DNA of 64,000 bases, from contig NZ_NESF01000013.1 in NCBI RefSeq assembly GCF_003063665.1, forward strand, positions 32,364-96,363. The letters are read 5' to 3'. The position numbers were made by a program, and so were the translations under genes. The notes beneath the pieces were generated by a model. That model did no database searches. It worked only from the letters and a program-made list of their open reading frames with translations, and was not told the DNA's origin. Below, piece by piece: positions 26,698-35,913 of this stretch; the stretch's first letter is position 1; the number at the start of each line of letters is the position of its first letter. This DNA comes from Limnohabitans sp. Hippo3 (GTDB lineage: Bacteria; Pseudomonadota; Gammaproteobacteria; Burkholderiales; Burkholderiaceae_C).

Positions 26698-27669
26698 TCA
26701 ATGCGGCTGGGTGCGTGGGCCTGATGGGCGCAATTGGCTCAGGATTTTGTAGGAGAGGGCCGTCTGCATTTCAGTGGCCAGTGTCAGACGCTCCACCCAT
26801 TGAGCCCCGGCCTGAGGGGCGAACAGGGTGTCCAGCCACTGCTGCAGTTCTTCGACTTGCCGGTAGCGGCCAGTCAGCACGGACTTTTCAATCCAGGTGA
26901 ACACCATGGCCAAAGTGATCGCCAAGGCCGACACCAGAAACGCGTGCCCCACGGTTTGGACTAATTGGCTCAATTCGGCCTGCACCCGTTCGGGGTTGGA
27001 CACGTCAAAACCGACCAGGCCCGCGATCAAGCCGGTGAAGGTGCCGATGATGCCCACGCCGGTCAGGATGCCGGGTGTGTGTTTGTAAAAATTGGATTGA
27101 AGCGGTGAATCCACCAAGGCCTGCTCGGTGAAGTAGTGCTCAGCATGTGTGTGGGCTTGCCACTGAGCTGTGGTGCTTGGCGTGGACATTTCAAGCCGCT
27201 GGAGTTCTTCCACGGCCTGGTTGTATTCGGCCCAGAGTTTGGCCAGGCTGGGATCGTTTTGCGCCAGTTGTTCCAGGTTGGACAGGTCCATTCGGCTGCC
27301 TTGGGCGTTCAGGTCCAGACGCGAGAAAAAAGCTTTGGACAGCTGGCTGACCCGCTGCCTTGCTGCACCGACGGGGCCCTCATGGGCCGTTTGTGACTGC
27401 AGCTGGAGCGTGTTGGCGTATTGCAGCCAGGCGTGCTGCAAGGGGGCGGAGGCCATCACCTCGGTCTTGAGCCGAGTCAGGTCGATGTGGGGCTGAGGGC
27501 CCGACTGGGCCAACAAAGCCAGTTGTGCGTTGACCCTGGCCAAGTGTTTCTTCAGTTCCATGGCCGGTCCAATGAATTGGCGCACGTAATCCAGGGCAAT
27601 GAGCACGATCACGGCGGATACCGTCCATACATGCCAATAGTGGGCGAGGTGGCGCATCAGTTCAGGCAT
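26698..27669 (-). CDS. zorA: ZorA-like / MotA-ExbB-type membrane protein
   Basis: A 323-residue protein with three transmembrane helices: about residues 12-32 ([16 protein letters not shown]), 200-222 ([20 protein letters not shown]) and 238-260 ([16 protein letters not shown]). Helices 2 and 3 form the MotA/TolQ/ExbB-type channel unit. The segment before helix 2 ([14 protein letters not shown]) resembles ZorA. After helix 3 only about 60 residues remain, whereas ZorA of characterised Zorya systems carries a long cytoplasmic coiled-coil tail. With ZorB it should form a proton-driven motor. No effector genes are adjacent: prfC lies downstream and ahcY is divergent. Confidence 0.75.
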   Translation of the reverse strand: MPELMRHLAHYWHVWTVSAVIVLIALDYVRQFIGPAMELKKHLARVNAQLALLAQSGPQPHIDLTRLKTEVMASAPLQHAWLQYANTLQLQSQTAHEGPVGAARQRVSQLSKAFFSRLDLNAQGSRMDLSNLEQLAQNDPSLAKLWAEYNQAVEELQRLEMSTPSTTAQWQAHTHAEHYFTEQALVDSPLQSNFYKHTPGILTGVGIIGTFTGLIAGLVGFDVSNPERVQAELSQLVQTVGHAFLVSALAITLAMVFTWIEKSVLTGRYRQVEELQQWLDTLFAPQAGAQWVERLTLATEMQTALSYKILSQLRPSGPRTQPH

Positions 27670-27777
27670 GGGGTCCAGAGGTCGGGGTGCATGGGTTCAG
27701 TCTAGCAAATGCCGGAACTGGTGGCGGGCGGAGTGCGAGGTCAAAGGCCTGGCGAAGCGCGCAAAGGCGGACTGCGC

Positions 27778-27783
27778 TAGAAT
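27778..27783 (+). promoter_or_regulatory. Possible -10 element of ahcY operon
   Basis: TAGAAT sits 9 bp before the SAH riboswitch, at the right place to start transcription at about 27790. No clear -35 is seen. Confidence 0.4.
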
Positions 27784-27791
27784 GCAGCATT

Positions 27792-27880
27792 CCGAGGAGC
27801 GTTGCAGCGCCCCCTGACTTGTCCGCAAGTCGGCAGCGGGGCGTGAGGCTCGGAACACTTCAACAGCAACGACGCTCATC
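27792..27880 (+). promoter_or_regulatory. S-adenosylhomocysteine (SAH) riboswitch
   Basis: The aptamer consensus is visible: CCGAGGAGCGTTGCA at the 5' side, GAGGCTCGG closing helix P1, then AACAGCAACGACGCTCA, which can pair back to the GAGCGTTG segment. P1 is CCGAG with CTCGG, and a variable hairpin (CGCCCC/GGGGCG) lies between. It ends about 85 nt before ahcY. SAH riboswitches turn on ahcY and methionine-cycle genes when SAH accumulates; ahcY, tlyA and metF follow. Confidence 0.88.
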
Positions 27881-27965
27881 CACACGACGTGCGGTGAGCC
27901 TGTTTTTCCCATTCAGTGCCGGCATCCACACGTGTGGCTTCTTCACATTTGCTTTGGAGCTGACA

Positions 27966-29399
27966 ATGAATGCACGTTTGAACACCGCCGTGAACGCCGA
28001 TTGCGTGATCGCCGACATCGGCCTGGCCGACTGGGGCCGCAAAGAAATCAAAATCGCCGAGACCGAAATGCCCGGCCTCATGGCCATCCGTGAAGAGTTC
28101 GCCAAGGCGCAGCCTCTGAAAGGTGCCCGCATCACCGGCTCCTTGCACATGACGATCCAGACGGCTGTGCTGATCGAGACCCTGCAAGCCTTGGGTGCCA
28201 GCGTGCGCTGGGCTTCTTGCAACATCTTCTCGACCCAGGACCACGCCGCCGCAGCCATCGCCGCCAAGGGCACGCCCGTGTTCGCCATCAAGGGCGAGAC
28301 CCTGGCCGACTACTGGGATTACACCCACCGCATTTTTGACTTTGGCCCAGCCGGCACCGAGGGCGAAGGCCCCAACATGATCCTGGACGACGGCGGCGAC
28401 GCTACTTTGCTCATGCACCTGGGCAAGCGCGCCGAAAAAGACGCCAGCCTGATCGCCAACCCCACCAGCGAAGAAGAGACCTGCCTGTTCAACGCCATCA
28501 AGGCCAAGCTGGCCGTGGACCCGACCTGGTACAGCCGCAAGGGTGCCCAGATCATTGGCGTGACCGAAGAGACCACCACCGGCGTGTTGCGCTTGAACGA
28601 AATGGCCGCCAAAGGCAGCCTGATGTTCCGCGCCATCAACGTGAACGACTCGGTGACCAAGAGCAAGTTCGACAACCTGTACGGCTGCCGCGAATCTTTG
28701 GTGGACTCCATCAAACGCGCCACCGACGTGATGATCGCCGGCAAAGTGGCTTGTGTGGCCGGTTACGGCGACGTGGGCAAAGGTTCCGCCCAAGCCTTGC
28801 GCGCTTTGAGCGCCCAAGTCTGGGTGACCGAGATCGACCCGATCAACGCCCTCCAAGCCGCGATGGAAGGCTTCAAGGTCGTGACCATGGAATACGCCGC
28901 CGACAAGTGCGACATCTTCGTCTCGGCCACCGGCAACAAGAACGTGATCCGCTACGAGCACATGGCCGCCATGAAAGACGAAGCCATCGTCTGCAACATC
29001 GGTCACTTTGACAACGAGATCGACGTCGCTTCGCTGGAAAAGCTGCAGTGGGACGAGATCAAGCCCCAGGTCGACCACGTCATCTTCCCCGATGGCAAGA
29101 AGATCACCCTGCTGGCCAAAGGCCGCTTGGTGAACCTGGGTTGCGCCACCGGCCACCCCAGCTTCGTGATGTCGTCTTCGTTTGCCAACCAGACCATTGC
29201 CCAGATCGAGCTGTTCACCAAGCAAGACCAGTACGAAGCCGGCAAGGTCTATGTGTTGCCCAAGCACTTGGACGAAAAAGTGGCTCGCCTGCACCTGAAG
29301 AAAGTCGGCGCACAGTTGACCGAACTCACCGACGAGCAAGCCGCGTACATCGGCGTGTCGAAAAACGGTCCTTACAAGGCCGACACTTACCGCTACTGA
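27966..29399 (+). CDS. ahcY: Adenosylhomocysteinase (SAH hydrolase)
   Basis: A 477-residue enzyme that splits S-adenosylhomocysteine into adenosine and homocysteine, using tightly bound NAD. Visible motifs are [16 protein letters not shown], the active-site [15 protein letters not shown], the NAD-binding [20 protein letters not shown] and the C-terminal [10 protein letters not shown] with Lys/Tyr reaching the partner subunit. Length is typical of proteobacterial enzymes. The ATG at 27966 is the start of the conserved sequence; the SAH riboswitch precedes it. It heads the methyl-cycle operon with tlyA and metF. Confidence 0.97.
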   Translation: MNARLNTAVNADCVIADIGLADWGRKEIKIAETEMPGLMAIREEFAKAQPLKGARITGSLHMTIQTAVLIETLQALGASVRWASCNIFSTQDHAAAAIAAKGTPVFAIKGETLADYWDYTHRIFDFGPAGTEGEGPNMILDDGGDATLLMHLGKRAEKDASLIANPTSEEETCLFNAIKAKLAVDPTWYSRKGAQIIGVTEETTTGVLRLNEMAAKGSLMFRAINVNDSVTKSKFDNLYGCRESLVDSIKRATDVMIAGKVACVAGYGDVGKGSAQALRALSAQVWVTEIDPINALQAAMEGFKVVTMEYAADKCDIFVSATGNKNVIRYEHMAAMKDEAIVCNIGHFDNEIDVASLEKLQWDEIKPQVDHVIFPDGKKITLLAKGRLVNLGCATGHPSFVMSSSFANQTIAQIELFTKQDQYEAGKVYVLPKHLDEKVARLHLKKVGAQLTELTDEQAAYIGVSKNGPYKADTYRY

Positions 29400-29408
29400 A
29401 AACCACGC

Positions 29409-30257
29409 ATGCGCATTGACCAACTTCTCGTCGAGCGCGGCCTGGCCGCTTCTCGCTCCCAGGCTCAGCGACTGATTGCCGGGGGCGTGCAGTGGCAGCA
29501 GCCGGACGGGACTTGGCGTGCGGTGGTGAAAAACCGCGACGAGGTGCCCGAAAGCGCTGCCCTGCAGCTGCTCGACGACGCCGAGTCGCGCTACGTGTCA
29601 CGCGGCGGCTTGAAGCTCGAAGGGGCCTTGAAGGCTACGGGTGTGAAGGTTGCGGGTATGCGCTGCCTGGATGTGGGCCAAAGCACAGGGGGCTTCACCG
29701 ACTGCTTGCTGCAGCACGGCGCAGCGCAGGTGGTGGGCATTGACGTGGGTCATGCCCAGGTGCACCCACGTATCCAGGCTGACGAGCGCGTGGTCTGCAT
29801 CGAAGGCGTGAACGCCCGTGAGCTGGAGCCCGGCGATGAGCGCGTCCCTGAAGCGTTGGAAGGCTTCGACCTGATGGTGGGCGATGTGTCCTTCATCTCG
29901 CTCACCCTGGTCTTGCCGGGCGTGGTGCATTTGCTCAAGCCCACGGGGCAGCTTTTGATGCTGGTCAAGCCGCAGTTTGAGTTGCAGCCGGGTCAGGTGG
30001 GCAAGGGCGGCATTGTGAAAGACGAAAGCCTGTACCCCTTCATTGAAAACCGCCTGCGCACAGCCCTGACCGAGTTGGGCATGCAGGTGACGGCCTGGTT
30101 GGACAGTCCAATTGAGGGCGGTGACGGTAACCGTGAATTTTTTGTGCAGGCCTGCTGGCCTGACCCGGCAGCGGTGCTGCCCGCGCGCGAGAAAGCGCGC
30201 CTGGCGCACGAGGCTGATCTGGCCGCCAAGACCTATGCTAAGGCCAACGACGATTGA
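29409..30257 (+). CDS. tlyA: TlyA family rRNA methyltransferase (hemolysin-like)
   Basis: A 282-residue protein with an N-terminal S4 RNA-binding domain (MRIDQLLVERGLAASRSQAQ) and an FtsJ-like methyltransferase domain (CLDVGQSTGGFTDCLLQHGA). The K-D-K-E set of the family is partly visible in YVSRGGLKL, GDVSFISLT and LVKPQFE. TlyA proteins 2'-O-methylate rRNA cytidines. It lies 9 bp after ahcY, so SAH produced by it and other methylases would be handled by its operon neighbour. Which nucleotide it modifies is not shown. Confidence 0.9.
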   Translation: MRIDQLLVERGLAASRSQAQRLIAGGVQWQQPDGTWRAVVKNRDEVPESAALQLLDDAESRYVSRGGLKLEGALKATGVKVAGMRCLDVGQSTGGFTDCLLQHGAAQVVGIDVGHAQVHPRIQADERVVCIEGVNARELEPGDERVPEALEGFDLMVGDVSFISLTLVLPGVVHLLKPTGQLLMLVKPQFELQPGQVGKGGIVKDESLYPFIENRLRTALTELGMQVTAWLDSPIEGGDGNREFFVQACWPDPAAVLPAREKARLAHEADLAAKTYAKANDD

Positions 30258-30275
30258 ATTTTGGAAAGTGTTGTG

Positions 30276-31106
30276 ATGTCTGGTTTGAAATTGCCCATCA
30301 GCCTGGAGTTTTTCCCACCCAAGACGCCTGAGGGCGCAGAGAAGCTGCGCGGTGTGCGCGAGAAGCTGTACGCTTTGAAGCCTGAGTTTTGCTCGGTGAC
30401 CTACGGGGCGGGCGGCTCCACCCAGGAAGGCACTTTTGCCACGGTGGCAGCGATTCAGGCCGAGGGCGTGGCAGCGGCTTCGCACTTTTCGTGCATTGGG
30501 GCCACCAAGGCCTCGGTGCGTGAAGAACTGGCCACGCTCAAGGCCATGGGCGTCAAGCGCCTGGTCGCCTTGCGCGGTGATTTGCCCAGCGGCTATGGCG
30601 CAGGCGGCGAGTTCCATTACGCCAGCGATTTGGTGGCTTTCATCCGTGCTGAAACCGGTGACGATTTCCACATCGAAGTGGCGGCCTACCCTGAAATCCA
30701 CCCGCAAGCCAAATCGCCCGAAGCCGACTTGCAGGCCTTTGCCACCAAAGTGAAGGCGGGCGCCAATTCGGCCATCACCCAATACTTCTACAACAGCGAT
30801 GCCTACTTCCGCTTTGTGGACGACGCCTACAAGCTGGGCGTGGATGTGCCCATCGTGCCGGGCATCATGCCCATCACCAGCTCGTCGCAGTTGCTGCGTT
30901 TTTCGGACGCGTGTGGCGCTGAGATCCCGCGCTGGATCAGGTTGCGCCTGCAGGCCTACGGAGATGATGTCGAGTCGATCAAGGCTTTCGGTCTGGATGT
31001 GGTGTCTGACCTTTGCGAACAGCTGATCAACGGTGGTGTGCCTGCCATCCATTTCTATACGATGAACCAGAGTGCTGCCACAACGGAGATCTGGCGTCGG
31101 TTGTGA
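30276..31106 (+). CDS. metF: Methylenetetrahydrofolate reductase [NAD(P)H]
   Basis: A 276-residue FAD-dependent TIM barrel that reduces 5,10-methylene-THF to 5-methyl-THF for methionine synthesis. Motifs are SLEFFPPKTPEG at the N-terminus, SVTYGAGGSTQE, ALRGDLPSGYG, and FYNSDAYFRFVDD. The ATG at 30276 is preceded by GGAAAG and begins the conserved sequence; 30261 is a weaker alternative. With ahcY it forms the homocysteine-to-methionine branch controlled by the SAH riboswitch. Confidence 0.95.
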   Translation: MSGLKLPISLEFFPPKTPEGAEKLRGVREKLYALKPEFCSVTYGAGGSTQEGTFATVAAIQAEGVAAASHFSCIGATKASVREELATLKAMGVKRLVALRGDLPSGYGAGGEFHYASDLVAFIRAETGDDFHIEVAAYPEIHPQAKSPEADLQAFATKVKAGANSAITQYFYNSDAYFRFVDDAYKLGVDVPIVPGIMPITSSSQLLRFSDACGAEIPRWIRLRLQAYGDDVESIKAFGLDVVSDLCEQLINGGVPAIHFYTMNQSAATTEIWRRL

Positions 31107-31272
31107 AACGCACCGAACGATGAAGGCACTTGGATGGATTTGATCCATCACAAGTGCGGGTACGGTTGCAGACCGCAGTGCGCGGGCATTTGACAAAACG
31201 CAAACGCGTGCAGGTGGTTGAGACTTTCAATAGGACTGAGCAGAAAGCTCTTCGTTCATAAGGAAAGTCAAC

Positions 31273-31872
31273 ATGAAAAAACAAACCATCGTTGCAGCTG
31301 TACTGGCTGCTTGCTCTGTCACTGCCGCCATGGCGCAAGCCTCGGGCGAAGGCCCCTGGATGGTGCGCGCCCGCGCTGTGCACCTCGACATGGCCAACAA
31401 AGATGGCACGGGTTTGGGCTTGTCGGTCAATAACAAGACCATTCCGGAAGTGGATGTCAGCTATTTCTTCACCCCGAACATCGCTGCGGAGCTGGTTTTG
31501 ACGGTGCCCCAAAAACAGACTGTCTATTTGGGCGGCGCATCGATTGGCACTTTCAAGCATTTACCGCCCAGTTTGCTGTTGCAATACCACTTCACCGGTT
31601 TGGGCGCTTACAAGCCCTATGTCGGTGCGGGCGTGAATTACACCCGCATCACCAGCGTCAATCTGCTGGGTGGGCGTGCTGACCTGGAAGACGACAGCTG
31701 GGGTGGCGCGTTGCAGGTGGGCATGGACATCCCATTGGACAAAAACTGGTCGCTGAATTTCGATGTCAAAAAGGTGTACATCCGCTCCAATGTGTTCGTC
31801 GATGGCGCGAACCAGGGGACCTTGAAGCTCGATCCGCTGTTGGTGGGCGTCGGTCTGGGTTACCGCTTCTGA
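31273..31872 (+). CDS. ompW: OmpW family outer membrane protein
   Basis: A 199-residue beta-barrel with a signal peptide (KKQTIVAAVLAACSVTAAMA|QASG). The OmpW pattern is visible: SYFFTPNIAAEL, SLLLQYHFTGLGAYKPYVGAGVNYT split over two strands, and a C-terminal phenylalanine in LGVGLGYRF-like VGVGLGYRF for outer-membrane assembly. OmpW forms an eight-stranded barrel with a hydrophobic channel. It has its own 166 bp upstream gap and a terminator behind, so it is monocistronic. Confidence 0.92.
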   Translation: MKKQTIVAAVLAACSVTAAMAQASGEGPWMVRARAVHLDMANKDGTGLGLSVNNKTIPEVDVSYFFTPNIAAELVLTVPQKQTVYLGGASIGTFKHLPPSLLLQYHFTGLGAYKPYVGAGVNYTRITSVNLLGGRADLEDDSWGGALQVGMDIPLDKNWSLNFDVKKVYIRSNVFVDGANQGTLKLDPLLVGVGLGYRF

Positions 31873-31895
31873 TGTGCGGGCACCCGCCATGAGAA

Positions 31896-31920
31896 ACGCC
31901 CTGCACTGCAGGGCGCTTTT
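31896..31920 (+). terminator. Terminator between ompW and paaE
   Basis: CGCCCTGCA and TGCAGGGCG form a compact stem followed by TTTT. It lies between convergent genes and may serve ompW chiefly. Confidence 0.65.
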
Positions 31921-31943
31921 GATCGGGTGCTTTGCGCAGCGGG

Positions 31944-33047
31944 TCAGCGTTCGTCGAAACTGATCACCACGCGCTCGCTGGTGGGGCGGGCCTGGCAGGA
32001 CAGGATGAAGCCTTGTTCGACTTCGGGCTTTTCGAGGGTGAAGTTCTTCTCCATCTCGGTCGTGCCTTCCATGACCTTGCAGCGGCAGGTGCAGCACACC
32101 CCGGCTTTGCACGAATACGGCAGGTCCAGACCCAGCGACAAGGCGATGTCGAGGATCTTCTCGTTGCGGTTCATTGGCATGTTGTAGGGCTTGCCGTCCA
32201 GCACCACGGTCAGCTGCACTTCGCCCTGCTCGCGCGTGGCGGGGTGGCCCAGCACGGCTTGGGCGCGGGCTTCAGGGGTCAGCGCATCGAGTGTTGGCGA
32301 GCTGAAGCGTTCGGTGCGGATGCGCTCGGGTTTGACGCCAGCCGTGAGCAGCGCTTGCTCGGTGGCTTCGATCATGGCCTCCGGCCCGCACACAAACACC
32401 TCGTCCATGCTGCCCACGGGCAAGAAGGCGTCGATGATGGCTTGCACTTTGGCCGCATCGATGCGGCCTTCGAGCAGGGGGACTTCCTGTGCCTGTCGCG
32501 AGAGGATGTGGATCAGCGTGAGGCGGTCCGGGTAGCGGTCCTTCAGGTCTTGCAAGGCTTCGTTGAACATCACGCTGTCCATGCGGCGGTTGCCGTAGAC
32601 CAAGGTGAATTTGCTCTCGGGTTGCTCTTCCAGGGTGCTGGCCAGGATGGACAGGATGGGCGTGATGCCCGAGCCTGCGGCAAAGCCCACGCGGTGAATC
32701 GCTCGGGGGCGCTGCACCACAAAGCGGCCATCGGGCGGCATCACGCGCAGGGTGTCGCCCGCTTTCAGTTGGGTGGCCGCCCAGTTGGAGAACACGCCCC
32801 CTTCGACGGGGCGGATGCCCACTTCGAGCACACCTTGCTTTTGCAGCTGGCTGCGGGCCGAGCTGATGGAGTAGCTGCGGCGCACATCGGTGCTGTCGAT
32901 GTCGGCGCGCAAGGTCAGGAACTGGCCGGGCTGGAAGTCGAAGTGGCTGCGCAGATCGGCAGGCACGTTCAGCGTGATGGCCACGGCACCTGCCGCTTCG
33001 GGGCTGATGCGTGCGATCGGGAGGTCATGAAATCGGGGTGCGGACAT
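31944..33047 (-). CDS. paaE: Phenylacetyl-CoA epoxidase reductase subunit PaaE
   Basis: A 367-residue electron-transfer subunit. It has an FAD-binding ferredoxin reductase domain (RRSYSISSA, then GFAAGSGITPILSI for NAD(P)H) and a C-terminal plant-type 2Fe-2S domain (CKAGVCCTCRCKV). It passes electrons from NADPH to the PaaAC di-iron centre, which epoxidises the ring of phenylacetyl-CoA. It is last in the paaABCDE order, 24 bp after paaD, and converges with ompW. Confidence 0.95.
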   Translation of the reverse strand: MSAPRFHDLPIARISPEAAGAVAITLNVPADLRSHFDFQPGQFLTLRADIDSTDVRRSYSISSARSQLQKQGVLEVGIRPVEGGVFSNWAATQLKAGDTLRVMPPDGRFVVQRPRAIHRVGFAAGSGITPILSILASTLEEQPESKFTLVYGNRRMDSVMFNEALQDLKDRYPDRLTLIHILSRQAQEVPLLEGRIDAAKVQAIIDAFLPVGSMDEVFVCGPEAMIEATEQALLTAGVKPERIRTERFSSPTLDALTPEARAQAVLGHPATREQGEVQLTVVLDGKPYNMPMNRNEKILDIALSLGLDLPYSCKAGVCCTCRCKVMEGTTEMEKNFTLEKPEVEQGFILSCQARPTSERVVISFDER

Positions 33048-33071
33048 GGTGCTTCAGGGCGGCAAGGCCGC

Positions 33072-33608
33072 TCAGTAAGGTTTGAAGTAATCGAAAGGCT
33101 CCATGCAGGCCAGGCACCGGTAAAGGGCCTTGCAGGCGGTCGAGCCGAAATGGGAGGTTTCGGTGGTGTTGGCCGAGCCGCATTGCGGGCAGTTCACCAC
33201 CTCGGGCTTGGCGCCACGCGCAGCAAACTGCACCACGTTGGCCGCACCCGAACTCGCGCTGCTGCACGCGTGTGGCGGGGCGATGCCATAGGCGCGCAGT
33301 TTGTCTTTGGCCGCTTCGCTCATCCAGTCGGTGGTCCAGGCCGGGGCCAGTTGCGTGACGACGCGGCCTTGCAGGCCGTGGGCTTGCAGCAGCGCTTTCA
33401 CATCGTCCTCGATCACGCCCATGGCCGGGCAGCCGCTGTAGGTGGGCGTGATGACCACCTCCAGTCCCGCTTCTCCTGCGCGCACATCCCTCAAGATGCC
33501 CAGCTCGCGCAGGGTGACCACCGGAATTTCCGGGTCGGTCAAGCTGTCGAGCAGGGTCCAGGCGCGGGCCACATCGGCGGCGGTGGGCTGCGAAGTGAGG
33601 GTGGTCAT
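33072..33608 (-). CDS. paaD: Phenylacetyl-CoA epoxidase subunit PaaD
   Basis: A 178-residue MIP18/DUF59-family protein thought to help mature iron-sulfur or di-iron centres of the epoxidase. The DUF59 part holds TDPEIPVVTLRELGI and TPTYSGCPAMGVIE. The C-terminal part has a zinc-ribbon-like pair of CxxC sets (CPQCGSANT and YRCLACMEPF). It lies between paaC and paaE on the same strand. Confidence 0.93.
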   Translation of the reverse strand: MTTLTSQPTAADVARAWTLLDSLTDPEIPVVTLRELGILRDVRAGEAGLEVVITPTYSGCPAMGVIEDDVKALLQAHGLQGRVVTQLAPAWTTDWMSEAAKDKLRAYGIAPPHACSSASSGAANVVQFAARGAKPEVVNCPQCGSANTTETSHFGSTACKALYRCLACMEPFDYFKPY

Positions 33609-33623
33609 GGCTTGGCTTGAGGA

Positions 33624-34406
33624 TTACCAGGTGGCTTGCGGGTGGGCGCGGGCCAGGCTTTGCATTTCGGCCAGCACAAAACCCAGGTGCTCGGAGTGGA
33701 TACCTTGTTTGCCTGTGGGCACAAAGCCACCATCGGCTGGGCGCTTCAGGGTGGCCTCTAGCAGGGCTTCATCCACGATCTGGTTCCAGTCGTTTTGCAA
33801 AGCCGCCATCTCGATGCCTGTGCCGTTGGCCAGCGCGGCAGTTTCATGCGGGCTGCTGGCCCAGAATTCCTGGGTGTAGGGCAGCAATTGGTCCAGTGCC
33901 GCTTGCGCCTTGGCGTGGGATTCGTCGGTGCCGTCGCCCATGCGCACCAGCCAGTCGCGCGAGTGGCGCAGGTGGTAGCGCACTTCCTTGAGCGACTTGG
34001 CTGCGATCGCGGCCAGTTGCGCGTCTTTGGAGTTTTGCAACTGGTCCCACACCAGCACCATCAGGCTGCTGTACAGGAAGTTGCGCACGATGGTCATGGC
34101 AAAGTCGCGGTCGCCTTGGGCCGTGGCCGACATCAAGGGCATGTGCGGCAATTCGCACAGGGTGTAGTTCTTGAAATCGGGCACGTCGCGGAAGTACGCC
34201 AGTGTGTCTTCGGTGGCGCCGCCGCCTTGCAGCTCGGCCGCGTGCTGGTAAAGCATGCGGGCCTGGCCGATCAGGTCCAGACTGTTGTTGGACAAGGCGA
34301 TGTCTTCTTCAAGAATCGGGCCGTGTCCGCACCACTCGGCGTTGCGCTGTCCGAGGATCAGCGCGTTGTCGGCCAGGTGCAGCAGGTAATCGATGGGGGC
34401 ATTCAT
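33624..34406 (-). CDS. paaC: Phenylacetyl-CoA epoxidase structural subunit PaaC
   Basis: A 260-residue ferritin-like protein that pairs with catalytic PaaA. Motifs are LLHLADNALILGQRNAEWCG at the N-terminus, EEDIALSNNSLDLIGQARML, and VRYHLRHSRDWLVRMGDGT; the family keeps the fold but has lost most metal ligands. A GTG at 34418 that overlaps the paaB stop (GTGA) is an alternative start adding four residues; I use the ATG at 34406 that begins NAPIDYLLHL. Confidence 0.93.
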   Translation of the reverse strand: MNAPIDYLLHLADNALILGQRNAEWCGHGPILEEDIALSNNSLDLIGQARMLYQHAAELQGGGATEDTLAYFRDVPDFKNYTLCELPHMPLMSATAQGDRDFAMTIVRNFLYSSLMVLVWDQLQNSKDAQLAAIAAKSLKEVRYHLRHSRDWLVRMGDGTDESHAKAQAALDQLLPYTQEFWASSPHETAALANGTGIEMAALQNDWNQIVDEALLEATLKRPADGGFVPTGKQGIHSEHLGFVLAEMQSLARAHPQATW

Positions 34407-34414
34407 GGTCGCGC

Positions 34415-34711
34415 TCACATGTGGCCCACTTCTTCGGGGATTTCGTAAAAGGTCGGGTGGCGGTAGACCTTGTCGCTGGCGGGATCGAAGAATTCGGGTT
34501 TGTCGTTGGGCTCACTGGCCGAGATGCTGGCCGAGGGCACGACCCAGATGCTCACGCCTTCCTGGCGGCGGGTGTACACGTCGCGCGCCATTTGCAAAGC
34601 GTGCTCGGAATCCGAGGCGTGCAGGCTGCCGCAGTGCTTGTGCTCCAGGCCTTGCTTGGAGCGGACAAAAACCTCCCACAGAGGCCATTCTTTCAATGCG
34701 GCGGTGCTCAT
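34415..34711 (-). CDS. paaB: Phenylacetyl-CoA epoxidase subunit PaaB
   Basis: A 98-residue protein with the compact PaaB sequence: [20 protein letters not shown], then [20 protein letters not shown], and [20 protein letters not shown]. PaaB bridges PaaAC units and contacts the reductase. The ATG at 34711 overlaps the paaA stop by 4 bp; longer frames run into paaA. Confidence 0.95.
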   Translation of the reverse strand: MSTAALKEWPLWEVFVRSKQGLEHKHCGSLHASDSEHALQMARDVYTRRQEGVSIWVVPSASISASEPNDKPEFFDPASDKVYRHPTFYEIPEEVGHM

Positions 34712-35739
34712 GCTGCTTCCTTCATCTGACGTTGCTGTTGTTTCTTGGCGTGGGCCAGGGCCGCTTCGCGCACCCAGGCGCCGTCGTTCCAAGCCTTGAC
34801 GCGGGCACCCAAACGCTCCTTGTTGCAAGGACCGTTGCCGTTGACGGTGGCCCAGAACTCGTCCCAATCAATTTGGCCGTAGTCGTAGTGACCACGCGCT
34901 TCGTTCCACTTCAAATCCGGGTCAGGCAAAGTGACGCCCAACACTTTGGCTTGCGGCACGGTGGCGTCCACAAACTTTTGACGCAGGTCGTCGTTGCTGA
35001 TGCGCTTGATGCCCCAGCGCATGCCTTGCGCGCTGTTGGGGCTGTCGGCGTCGGGCGGCCCGAACATGGCCAGGCACTTCCACCACCAGCGGTTCACGGC
35101 GTCCTGCACCATGGCTTTTTGCTCGGCCGTGCCTTGCATCATGACCAGCAGGGCTTCGTAGCCCTGGCGCTGGTGGAAGGATTCTTCCTTGCACACGCGC
35201 ACCATGGCGCGGGCGTAGGGGCCGTAAGAGCAGCGGCACAGGGGCACCTGGTTCATGATGGCCGCGCCATCGACCAGCCAGCCGACCACGCCCACATCGG
35301 CCCAGTTGAGCGTGGGGTAATTGAAGATGGAGCTGTACTTGGCCTTGCCGGAATGCAGGGCGTCCAGCATCTGGTCGCGGCTGGTGCCCAAAGTCTCGGC
35401 GGCGCTGTACAGGTACAGGCCGTGGCCGCCTTCGTCTTGCACCTTGGCGATCAGGATGGCCTTGCGCTTGAGGCTCGGGGCGCGGCTGATCCAGTTGCCT
35501 TCGGGCAGCATACCCACGATTTCGCTGTGGGCGTGCTGGCTGATCTGGCGCACCAGGGTTTTGCGGTAGGCCTCGGGCATCCACTCGCGGGGCTCGATGC
35601 GGCCATCGGCATCGATGCGGGCGTCAAAGGCCGCTTGCAGGGCGGCGTCTTGAGCGCTCAGGGCTTTGGGAACGGCCTTCAGGCCGGCCGACTTGGCGTC
35701 CTCGGTTCCGTCCGGGACGCTGAAAGATTGCGTGTACAT
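34708..35739 (-). CDS. paaA: Phenylacetyl-CoA epoxidase catalytic subunit PaaA
   Basis: A 343-residue ferritin-fold monooxygenase that epoxidises the ring of phenylacetyl-CoA. Visible di-iron region features are [39 protein letters not shown] (E-x-x-H) and [18 protein letters not shown] (E-x-x-H). The ATG at 35739 has AGGAG about 8 nt upstream and is preferred over 35757. It is the first gene of the operon; a PaaR-type operator lies 57 bp upstream. Confidence 0.96.
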   Translation of the reverse strand: MYTQSFSVPDGTEDAKSAGLKAVPKALSAQDAALQAAFDARIDADGRIEPREWMPEAYRKTLVRQISQHAHSEIVGMLPEGNWISRAPSLKRKAILIAKVQDEGGHGLYLYSAAETLGTSRDQMLDALHSGKAKYSSIFNYPTLNWADVGVVGWLVDGAAIMNQVPLCRCSYGPYARAMVRVCKEESFHQRQGYEALLVMMQGTAEQKAMVQDAVNRWWWKCLAMFGPPDADSPNSAQGMRWGIKRISNDDLRQKFVDATVPQAKVLGVTLPDPDLKWNEARGHYDYGQIDWDEFWATVNGNGPCNKERLGARVKAWNDGAWVREAALAHAKKQQQRQMKEAA

Positions 35740-35795
35740 GGGCTTCTCCTGCGCCAAACAGGATGGGATGATCGCGGCGCGGGTGCCAGTATATC

Positions 35796-35823
35796 AATTA
35801 ACCGACCGTGCGGTCGGTTAATT
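35796..35823. promoter_or_regulatory. PaaR-type (TetR family) operator of the paa operon
   Basis: AATTAACCGACCG and CGGTCGGTTAATT form perfect 13 bp arms around TG. The core ACCGACCG/CGGTCGGT matches the consensus reported for TetR-type PaaR repressors, which release DNA on binding phenylacetyl-CoA. It sits 57 bp upstream of paaA. No paaR gene is in the window. Confidence 0.75.
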
Positions 35824-35913
35824 TCAATGCCCTGCGCTCAGGTATTTCCCTGATGCCGTGTTTTCCGCCTTGAAATACCCGTTCGAGAGCCCATTGGGAG
35901 GGGCTTCACCCGT

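Noticed and set aside
31138..31151. FNR-like box (TTGAT, four bases, CACAA) upstream of ompW
   Set aside because: Only the left half matches the consensus; right half deviates, so regulation by FNR is not supported.
31932..33620. Long plus-strand frame opposite paaE and paaD
   Set aside because: Composition of an antisense shadow; paaE and paaD carry clear cofactor motifs on the minus strand.
34393..35853. Long plus-strand frame opposite paaB and paaA
   Set aside because: Antisense shadow of genuine paa genes.
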